A stretch of DNA of 64,000 nucleotides from the NCBI GenBank assembly GCA_034667465.1, contig JAXDJV010000025.1:1-64000 (forward strand), given 5' to 3'. The notes beneath the pieces were generated by a model that was not told the DNA's origin, did no database searches, and worked only from the letters and a program-made list of their open reading frames with translations. A program made the translations under genes and the position numbers. Each line of letters starts with the position of its first letter. The stretch's first letter is position 1. Source of the DNA: JAOBAU01 sp034667465. Lineage in GTDB: Bacteria; Acidobacteriota; Thermoanaerobaculia; Gp7-AA8. Shown here piece after piece: positions 18,901-27,100 of this stretch.

Positions 18901-19495
18901 GTTTCGCTACGCCTTCGTGACGAACGCGCGCGGCCTGCACACGATCGACGTCACCGACCCGACGCATCCGCGCATCGCCGCGTCGCTGCCGCTCGCCGAC
19001 GCGCGCAACGTCTACGTCGCGCGAACGTACGCATACGTCGCCGGCGGAAAGCAGGGCGTCGTCATCGTCGACGTCGAGCGTCCGGAGAAACCGGTCATCG
19101 ATCAGACCTTCAACGCGGACGGCGCACTCGACGACGTGAACGACATCAAGGTCGGCTCGACGAACGCCAGCACGTTCGCGTACGTCGCCGACGGAAAAAA
19201 CGGCATGCGCGTCCTGCAGCTGACGTCGCCCGAATGGACACCAACGTACGCCGGCTTCAGTCCGCGTCCGTCGCCGCATCTCATCGCCACGCGCCACACG
19301 CACGGACCGGCGCTGGCGATCTCGAAAGGACTCGACCGCGATCGCGCGGCCGATGAAAGCGGCAATCAGGTCTCGATCTTCAACCGCATCGGCGCGCGTC
19401 CCATGACGCTCGACGAGATGCAGCGGCTCTATCTGCGCGACGGCCGGTTGTACACGGTCAGCGAAACGCCCGCGACGAAGCCCCTGACAAAGTAA
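15890..19495 (+). CDS. Secreted decaheme cytochrome c with LVIVD beta-propeller
   Basis: 1201 residues. Signal peptide MRKLMLIAAAVVAASIAA/Q. Ten CXXCH motifs occur in the first ~720 residues: CVNCH (41), CVDCH, CGGCH, CSACH, CMSCH, CADCH, CQDCH, CYSCH, CSGCH and CGSCH. From about residue 820 to 1150 there are repeats of the LVIVD type (GFVVYDIANVD, GLILVDVTTL, GLVVVDVDKP, GLHTIDVTDPTHPRI, GVVIVDVERPEKP), expected to form a beta-propeller common on cell-surface proteins. It probably sits in the periplasm or on the cell surface and is the terminal or interface cytochrome of the locus, with the upstream barrel as partner. A translated repeat (SQHSALSTQHS, residues 26-36) sits between signal peptide and first heme. 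Confidence 0.88.
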   Translation: MRKLMLIAAAVVAASIAAQTTPEQSSQHSALSTQHSSEDSCVNCHKGIEPMHSSNAVRLSCVDCHGGNATATTKIAAHVKPLHPEKWTSSANPERSYTALLQESPEFVKFINPGDLRVAPETCGGCHAKQVAAVPRSTMTTSAVFWAAVGYANGILGQKTGLLGESYGRDGLPRSIKPAWPPTPEQKLAGALDILYPLPRWEIIQPGEYFRAFERGGIANGTQPPDLGNPETGSEAGRPDIRLGNRGRGTGLRISPGLINLHKTRLNDPHLSFLGTNDHPGDYRSSGCSACHVVYANDRDPLHSASYAAFGNDGKSQSADPTIPKNEKGHPLTHQFTRAVPTSQCMSCHMHQPNSFVNTYLGYIMWDVESDAALMFPRQQKNPTEVEKRASLERNPEGAAVRGLWTDTSFLENVTRDVNPKAKSTQFADYHGHGWNFMAVFKRDRKGFLLDANDQKVSFDDPDKFRKAVHLRDIHLEKGMHCADCHFSQDEHGNGQLYAEYGNTIEIECQDCHGTAQNYSNLRTSGPAAPPGGTDLLLGTTPFGQRRFVWVNDKLYQRSMLNKDMQWEVIQTKDTITPGNEHYNERSRYAKTVQRGANAAWGDAGDPTKLAHSDAKMTCYSCHTSWMTSCSGCHLPQEQNVKSATQHYEGIDTRNYASYNPQVIRTDTFMIGVNGTTKGHRLAPVRSSSALVLSSTNALRDRIYIQQPPISSAGYSSQAFNAHVPHTVRSRETQGCGSCHVTTNNDNNAWLAQALLQGTNFVNFIGRYAWVAEGNKGFEAIAVTGWDEPQAVIGSSLQKIVYPDDYAAHEKRKLELETVHEHHGEPSAIQMRGEYLFTAGEEGFVVYDIANVDNKDFSERITSAPVSPLGQRTYVKTKEAAAFALPTTMPIAPGRKTSLLAMNEEQPMHPLYRYAYIADREEGLILVDVTTLTDGNPSNNFLDRAKTFNPDEALKGAQSIAIAGRWLYIGTDHGLVVVDVDKPLEPRIVATLPEIGKATGIAVQFRYAFVTNARGLHTIDVTDPTHPRIAASLPLADARNVYVARTYAYVAGGKQGVVIVDVERPEKPVIDQTFNADGALDDVNDIKVGSTNASTFAYVADGKNGMRVLQLTSPEWTPTYAGFSPRPSPHLIATRHTHGPALAISKGLDRDRAADESGNQVSIFNRIGARPMTLDEMQRLYLRDGRLYTVSETPATKPLTK

Positions 19496-19511
19496 CGGCG
19501 AGGTGACGACG

Positions 19512-20921
19512 ATGAAGAACCACACTGCAGTCATCCCGAGCGTTCAGCGAGGGATCCGGGAGGGCGGGGCGCACGTCGCTTCGCTTTCCGAGCCCCGCTC
19601 CTTCGCTGCGCTCAGGCTGACGTTCGCGTCGCTCCTGCTCGCAACCGGCGCCTTCGCGCAAACACCAACTCCACCACCGCCCGCCCCCGCTCCGGCGCAG
19701 GCTCCGCCTGTCTCCGAGCCGGGCAAATACGTCGGCGTCGCATCGTGCGCGAACTCCGGCTGCCACGGCTCGACACAACCGCTCAAAGCGCATCGCATTC
19801 TGCAGAACGAGTACTACACGTGGCTCAGCAAAGGCCGTCATGCGAAGGCGTACAACGTTCTCTTCAGCGAGCGCTCCGCGCGCATCGCGCGCAACATGCA
19901 CGTCGGCGGCAAGGCGTACGAAGCGTCGGTCTGCCTCGACTGTCATTCGACCAACGTTCCGAAGAATCTCGTCTCCGGCCGCGTCGATCGCGAAGATGGA
20001 GTTCAGTGCGAAGCGTGTCACGGTCCCGCCAGCGGCTGGCGCGACGAGCACACGCAGCCTGGCTGGACGCACGAGCAGTCGGTCGCGCGCGGCATGACCG
20101 ATCTGCGCGGCATCACCACGCGCGGCAGTCTTTGTCTTTCGTGTCACATGGGAAATGCGAAACGCGAAGTCGATCACGAGCTGATCGCGTCCGGCCATCC
20201 GCTGCTGGCGTTCGAGCTCGACAACTACTCCGAAGCGATGCCGTCGCACTGGAACTGGAACGACACGCATGGAGTGCGCGCGTGGGCCGTCGGCCAGACG
20301 GTCGCGTTCCGCGATTCGCTCGACAACCTCGCCCGTCACGCGCGCGGCGACAAGTGGCCGGAGTTCTCCGACATGAGCTGCTTCAACTGCCATCACGCGC
20401 TGAAGAACAGCACGTGGCGTCAGGAGCGCGGCTGGGACGGACGCGCAGGATTGCCGTCATGGAGTCCGCAGCGCTGGGCCGTGCTGCGGCTGATCGTCGA
20501 CAAAGCGTCGCCGCAGTCACGCGCAGCGCTCGAGCCGCTCGTCGCGCAACTCGCCGCGCGCGTCGGACGGATGAACGACGCGGCCGGCATTGCCTCGACC
20601 GCCGACGAAACGCGCCGCATCGCCGACACGCTCGTCGCCCGCGTCGAAGCAACGTCGTGGAGCGATACCGACGTCCGTTCGATGATCTCGACGCTCGCAT
20701 CCGATCGCGACTTCATCCTTCGCTCCGACGTCGGCGCTGCCGAACAGACCGCGCTCTCGATTCAGTCGCTCGCCACCGTGCTCACGCGCCGCAACGCGAA
20801 GCTCGCCCGCAGCCCGTTCATGAAATCGATCGACGATCTCTTCGTCGAGATCAAAGATCGCGAGGATTACGATCCGAATCGCTTCATCGAGAAGTTGCGC
20901 GCTGTAAAGAGCACGATGTGA
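19512..20921 (+). CDS. Secreted pentaheme cytochrome, c554-like
   Basis: 469 residues from ATG 19512 (a GTG at 19503 is the alternative). Four CXXCH sites (CLDCH, CEACH, CLSCH, CFNCH) plus one CX4CH (CANSGCH) give up to five hemes. The opening YVGVASCANSGCHGS is typical of the cytochrome c554/multiheme family. The C-terminal ~170 residues are helical and heme-free. The N-terminus is unusual: a dispersed repeat encodes residues about 7-37, placing the hydrophobic signal segment (LTFASLLLATGAFA) far from the initiator Met. Export may therefore depend on an internal start or a long n-region. It lies 16 nt after the decaheme-LVIVD gene and overlaps the next gene by 4 nt. Likely a periplasmic electron shuttle. 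Confidence 0.83.
   Translation: MKNHTAVIPSVQRGIREGGAHVASLSEPRSFAALRLTFASLLLATGAFAQTPTPPPPAPAPAQAPPVSEPGKYVGVASCANSGCHGSTQPLKAHRILQNEYYTWLSKGRHAKAYNVLFSERSARIARNMHVGGKAYEASVCLDCHSTNVPKNLVSGRVDREDGVQCEACHGPASGWRDEHTQPGWTHEQSVARGMTDLRGITTRGSLCLSCHMGNAKREVDHELIASGHPLLAFELDNYSEAMPSHWNWNDTHGVRAWAVGQTVAFRDSLDNLARHARGDKWPEFSDMSCFNCHHALKNSTWRQERGWDGRAGLPSWSPQRWAVLRLIVDKASPQSRAALEPLVAQLAARVGRMNDAAGIASTADETRRIADTLVARVEATSWSDTDVRSMISTLASDRDFILRSDVGAAEQTALSIQSLATVLTRRNAKLARSPFMKSIDDLFVEIKDREDYDPNRFIEKLRAVKSTM
19530..19622. repeat. Dispersed inverted repeat inside a signal-peptide coding region
   Basis: A copy of the GTCATCCCGAGCG family, arms GTCATCCCGAGCGTTCAGCG and GCTGCGCTCAGGCTGAC. It is translated in frame as the n-region of the pentaheme cytochrome (VIPSVQRGIREGG...). 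Confidence 0.85.
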
Positions 20922-21199
20922 GTCGCGGCTTCGCGTGCGCGCTCGGCGGCATCGCCGTCACGGCGTTCTCGTGGATCAGCCCCTGGGCCTGGCCGGCGTG
21001 GCCGGCCCTCGCGCTGATGCGCTACGTCTTCGAATCGACCTTCGCCGATCTGCCGTTCGCCACGCGCGGCGCGATCGTCGTACTGCTCATCGTCGTCAAC
21101 GTTGCGGTCTGGGCGGCGATCATCTACGCCATCACGGTGCTGATCAAACCAGTGCGGCGCGCGCCGGTCAATGACCGGCCACGCGCTGCCGCTGGTTGA
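20918..21199 (+). CDS. Small two-helix membrane protein
   Basis: 93 residues from a GTG that overlaps the preceding stop (GTGA), the same coupling seen elsewhere in this locus. Two hydrophobic segments: GFACALGGIAVTAFSWISPW at about 4-23 and AIVVLLIVVNVAVWAAIIYA at about 53-72. The tail is basic, KPVRRAPVNDRPRAAAG. No family recognised. Its place as last gene of the run suggests an accessory subunit or anchor for the cytochromes. It overlaps the 3' end of the convergent giant gene by 32 bp. Confidence 0.65.
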   Translation: MSRGFACALGGIAVTAFSWISPWAWPAWPALALMRYVFESTFADLPFATRGAIVVLLIVVNVAVWAAIIYAITVLIKPVRRAPVNDRPRAAAG

Positions 21200-24100
21200 C
21201 GGTCGTCACGCGAATCTCCTGCACCGCGTCATCCGTCTCACCCGCGCCTTCGATCTGCAACCGTACGAAGTACGTCCCCTCGGTCGCAAACGCATGCGAC
21301 GGAGCCGGCGCCGTCGAGCGCGTCCCGTCCCCGAAATCCCATTTGAGCGCCGTCAGCGATCCGGTCGAGCGGTTCTCGAATTGCACGACGTCGCCCGGAC
21401 GGACGACCATTCGCGACACCGCAAAATCGGCCGCGATCGAAGCGGAGCCGCACTCCGCTTCGCCCGCCGCGACCAGCGCGCGGACGTCATGTACGATCGC
21501 CGGACCGAGCGCGGGAACGAGCGCGTGTTCCGAATCGACGATCGTCAGATTGCGGATCGACAGCTTTGGATCGGCGACGCACGGCATCGCGCGGAACGGC
21601 AGCAGCAGCCGGACCTTTTGAATCCCGGCCGTTTCGATACGCGCGAGCTGCCCGCCGTGCGCGACCCGCGCGCCGTTCGCGATCAGATCGCCGCTCACGT
21701 AGTAATCGCCCGCCTCGCGCGCCTCAACTTCGACGTCTGCAGCAACGGTGTCGCGGCGGCCGTCTCCGTCTGTGTCGATCACGCTGTCGTCGATCGCGCC
21801 GGTCAACCGGATGCGCGACGTCGCGACGATCAGCAGCTGTTCGAGCGTTCGCTGGAACGGTGTGGAACCTTCGCGCCCTTCAACGACTGCGCGCACGGCG
21901 TAGGCATTGGGCTCCGACGGCGCGGGGAACGTCGCTGAGAACGCGCCGGCACCGGACGTCGCCTCGACGCTCGAGAGTCGCTCGAGTCCACGCTGCAGAT
22001 GAATCGTCACGCGATCGAGCGTGACGCCGGCCGGCGCCGTAAGCGCGATGCGGACCGGATCGCCGGCGATGCGCGCGCCATCGACTCCGCTCATCGCGAG
22101 CGAGAGTCCGTCATCAGCAATGACGTTCACCAGGTACGCGCCGTCATCACCGTCGCGCGGCGGCAGCACGATGTCCCACACGCCGGCCGCAAGTGCAACG
22201 ACACCGCCGAGCATGCCGTCGCGATTCGCGAGTTGCGCGGCGACGTCCGTGCCATCGGGCCGAAGGACGCGGACGCGTTCCTGGCCGCCCGCCAGCGAAA
22301 TCGAGATCGTCGTCGTGAGGCCATCGGCGCGATAGCGAATGTGCGTCTCACCCGCGTCCGTCCGGAATCCGCTCTCACGTACAACCGTCGTCTCGCCACC
22401 AACGCCTTCGGTCGAAACGGGTGCTCCTTTCCAGGAACCGCCTCCACCACCCGAAGACGCGTCGCAACGCGGCGGCACTGCGTTGAAAATGCCGCCGTGA
22501 TTCCTGTTCCGCAGCAGGATCTCGGACACTTCCGAGTAGAGCTCGTCGGTGCCGATCGAAGTGTGATCTGTGTTTCTGGCCACGCTCGGGAGATAGCGGC
22601 AGGTTCCCTCGCAGCCTTTGGTGAGCGCATCGGACGCAGAGGGCACAGCACCCTCGTGAATGACGAAGGGAAGATCGATCTCATAGCGGACCACCCAGTC
22701 GTCGCAGCCGACGATGGTCAGCACATCCGTCGACCGCGGCAATCCGTACGTCTGGTAGGTCGCGTTGAAGGTCTTCTGCACGTACTGCGGCGACAGGTTG
22801 TCATCGGGCGAGAGGTACGCGCCGTTGTTCGGCGTGGCAAGCGTGACGATGCGCCGCACCAGTGGCGACAGCGGCGACTGCGAGCTGATGGCACGGGCGA
22901 CGAGTCCGCCTTTGCTGTGGCCGATCATGAAGAAGACCGGCAACCCGAGCTTGACGTAGTCGACGGAGGAGCCAGGCATTGTGAGAACGCTCACCCGCTG
23001 TCCGGTGGCGACCTTCGACAGAAAGTCGGTGATCTGCGGGATAACGACTTTGTATGCGATGTCCTGCGCGTACCAGTAGCGGCTGATCAGGACCTGCGTA
23101 CGCGGATCGAGGAAGTGGTAGTTCACCGCCACTGCCGGAAACTTCATCGCGCGCAGATGCTGCCGCCAATTCTCCCAGCGAGCCGTGGCGTCGCCGAAAA
23201 TCGTCGGCTGCCAGCCGTGAATGAGGATGACCGGGTTGTGCACTTTGATGTCCGGCAGCGTCGCCGATTCGCGCTCGTCGATCGCGAAAACGACCTCGTT
23301 GTAGCTTTCAAAGAGGTACGGATCGCCGAGCTCCTTCTTTGCGCGCGCAGAGATCCGCCAGCGAGCGCCCGCCGTGCGCGGCACGGAGACAGTGAAGTAG
23401 CCTGAGGGATCGGTGGTGCGGTAGATCGGCGTCGTCTGCTGTGCGTAACTGACCAGCCTCGTCTCGACGACGGCATTCGCGATCGCGCTGCCGCCATCGA
23501 AGGTGACACGCCCCTTCAGCAGCACGTCCGCAGAGTTCGCGTTTCGCGCAACGTCGACAGACTTCGACACCGTTGCGGCGCCGGCGTCCGACGCCGTCGA
23601 CATTGCAGAACGCATTGACGCACCGCCGTTCTGCGACACCGTCAGGGTGACGTTGTACGTCGCGGGCGATTCGTACGCATGCTCCGGATTCGCCTCGATC
23701 GACGAACTGCCGTCGCCGAAGTCCCACGCGTAAGACAGGTTCTGCACCGGCGTCTGCGAGCTGAAATGAATCAACTCGCCTGCGAGCGGCCGCTCGGGAT
23801 TCAGTGCGAAATCGACGGTAATGGGCGTACCTCCCTCCGGGAAAACGGCCGGCCCATTGCTCGATGACGGCGGCGCGGGCGCACCGGTCCCAATGCCGTC
23901 TGCCGAGGTGGCGTCGATCCGGAAGCGGTAGGCGCCGTCGGAGATAAGCTTCTTGCTGAACTGCCATGTATCGACACCGTCGGACGACGAAGTCTTCACC
24001 ATGGCGAAACGGTTGTCGGCGTGGTTGACCGGATCGATGATCACGACCGTCGCGGACGTGGCGTTTTTCAGAAGCGCCGTCCAGCGGAAGTCCTGCAGGT

Positions 24101-27100
24101 TTTTTACGCCGGACGACGGCGAGACGACCGGCTCGCCGATGAACAGCGGCGCGTCTTCGGAAGCCGGCGCGGCCGCGGCCGTCGTGAACGTTCGCGTGCC
24201 GCTGCTGCTCTCGGTCACGCACTCACACGTCGCGCGAGCGACGACCTTCCATGAGTAGGACGTCGAAGCGGCGAGCTTCGGCGGCGCAAACGATGTCGTT
24301 GAGACGGCGCCGGCACGCAGCGGCGCTTCACCCGACTTCCACAGATAGACATCGTACGCGGCAATCTCGCCCGCCGCAGTCCACGTCAGCGTGGGGAGCG
24401 TCGAAACGGTTGCTCCGGCCGCCGGTGCGACGAGCGTGAACGCGCCAGGCTGCGCGCAACCCGCCGGGCAGCCTACATCCGGTCCGCCGAAGAACGAACC
24501 ATCGGCCGGCAGCGATGCGGTGTCGCTGCCGTAACCGTCGGCGCGGAAGCGATACGAGTACAACGCGACGCTGTTCAGCGGCTGCTCGTAGCGATAGAGC
24601 TGTCGTCCCGCAACCGCGGCTCCCTCCGGCAACATCGGGAACGGCGTCGTCGTACCGCGGAGCGGATTGTGAATGTCGACCCAGACGGTGCGCGCGTTGT
24701 CGGCCGTGACCGACCAGACGAACGTCGTCTGTCCCGCAGCACCGGCCGGCCGATTGAGCGGAACCGCGGCCGGAAAGAGCTGAAGGTGACCAGCTGCCGG
24801 AGTTGCGCAGGAACTCGCGCTTTCGGCGCCGCAGATGCCCGGAAGGTTGCAGGCGATCACGGTGAAGCAGTAGTTCGTGCCGCTCGTCAGGTTCGGCCAC
24901 GTATACGAAGTCGATGTGATGTCGCCGCTCTCCCCGACCGTCGTTTTGTTGCGAACGTGATAGCGCGTTGCACCAGCAGACGCAGACCACGTAATTGCCA
25001 CCGACGTTCCGGACGCCGCCGAAGCTGCAACGTTCGCCGGCGGCGCCGGAGTCGACGCTGGCGTCGCACACGATTGCTGACTGTCCGAGCTGCAAACTCC
25101 CGGCACGTTGCACGCGATCACCGTGAAGCAGTAGTTGGTACCACTCGTCAGATTCGGCCACGTATACGAAGTCGATGTGGTGTCGCCGCTCTCCCCGGCC
25201 GTCGTTTTGTTGCGAACGTGGTAGCGCGTCGCGCCGGCGGACGCAGACCACGAGATTGCCACTGACGTCGGCGACGCCGCTGACGTTGCGACGTTCGCTG
25301 GCGGCGCCGGAGTCGACGCTGGCGTCGCGCACGACTGCAGACTGTCGGAACTGCACACGCCCGGCAGGTTGCACGCGATCACCGTAAAGCAGTAGTTGGT
25401 ACCGCTCGTCAGGTTCGGCCATGTATACGGAGTCGATGTGATGTCGATGCTCTCCGCGCCCGTCGTCTTGTTGCGAACGTGATAGCGCGTCGCGCCCGCC
25501 GAAGCAGTCCACGAGATTGCCACCGACGTCGGCGACGCCGCAGAAGTTGCAACATTCGCCGGCGGCGCCGGAGTCGACGCTGGCGTCGCACACGATTGCT
25601 GACTGTCTGAGCTGCAAACTCCCGGCACGTTGCAGGCGATGACGGTGAAGCAGTAGTTCGTACCGCTCGTCAGGTTCGGCCATGTATACGGAGTCGATGT
25701 GATGTCGCCGCTCTCCCCGCCCGTCGTTTTGTTGCGCACGTGGTAGCGCGTCGCGCCGGCAGACGCAGACCACGTAACCGCCACCGATGTCGACGATGCC
25801 GCTGAAGTTGCGACGTTCGCCGGTGGTGCCGGAATTGCCGCTGGCGTCGCGCACGACTGCAGACTGTCCGAGCTGCAAACGCCCGGCACGTTGCACGCGA
25901 TCACCGTGAAGCAGTAGTTGGTGCCGCTCGTCAGGCCCGGCCACGTGTAGGACGTCGAGGTCAGATCACCCGTCTCGCCGCCCGTCGTCTTGTTGCGAAC
26001 GTGATAACGCGTTGCGCCGGCCGACGCAGACCACGTAATCGTCACCGATGTCGACGATGGCGCCGACGTCGCAACGTTCGTCGGCGGTGCCGGGATCACC
26101 GCCGGCGTCGCGCACGATTGCTGACTGTCCGAGCTGCAGACGCCCGGCACGTTGCACGCGATCACCGTGAAACAGTAGTTCGTACCGCTCGCCAGGTTCG
26201 GCCACGTATACGAAGTCGATGTGATGTCGCCGGTTTCCCCGCCTGTCGTGTTGTTTCGCACGTGATAGCGCGTCGCGCCAGCAGACGCAGTCCACGTAAC
26301 CGCGACCGCTGTCGACGATGGCGCAGACGTCGCAACGTTCGTCGGCGGTGCCGGGGTAGCCGCCGGCGTCGCACACGACTGCAGATTGTCGGAGCTGCAA
26401 ACGCCCGGCACGTTGCACGCGATGACCGTGAAGCAGTAGTTGGTGCCGCTTGTAAGACCGGGCCACGTGTAGGACGTCGACGTCAGATCACCCGTCTCGC
26501 CCCCCGTCGTCTTGTTGCGAACGTGATAACGCGTTGCGCCAGCAGAAGCAGACCACGTAATCGCCACCGATGTTCCGGATGCCGCCGAAGCTGCAACGTT
26601 CGCCGGCGGTGCCGGAGTAGCCGCCGGCGTCGCACACGATTGCTGACTGTCCGAGCTGCAGACGCCCGGCACGTTGCACGCGATCACCGTGAAGCAGTAG
26701 TTCGTACCTGCCGTCAGGCCCGGCCACGTGTACGACGTCGACGTGACGTCGCCGGTTTCCCCGCCCGTCGTGTTGTTGCGCACGTGGTAGCGCGTTGCAC
26801 CAGCAGACGCAGACCACGTAATCGCCACCGAGGTTCCGGATGCCGCTGACGTCGCAACGTTCGCCGGCGGTGCCGGCGTAGCGGCTGGCGTCGCGCACGA
26901 CTGCAGACTGTCCGCGCTGCAGACGCCCGGCACGTTGCACGCGATCACCGTGAAGCAGTAGTTCGTACCTGCCGTCAGGCCCGGCCACGTGTACGACGTC
27001 GACGTGATGTCGCCGGTTTCCCCGCCCGTCGTGTTGTTCCGCACGTGATAGCGCGTCGCGCCAGCAGACGCAGTCCACGTAATCGCCACCGATGTCGAAG

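Noticed and set aside
17462..19534. 690-codon open frame antisense to the decaheme-LVIVD gene
   Set aside because: No domain or signal peptide; the sense strand carries ten heme motifs and propeller repeats.
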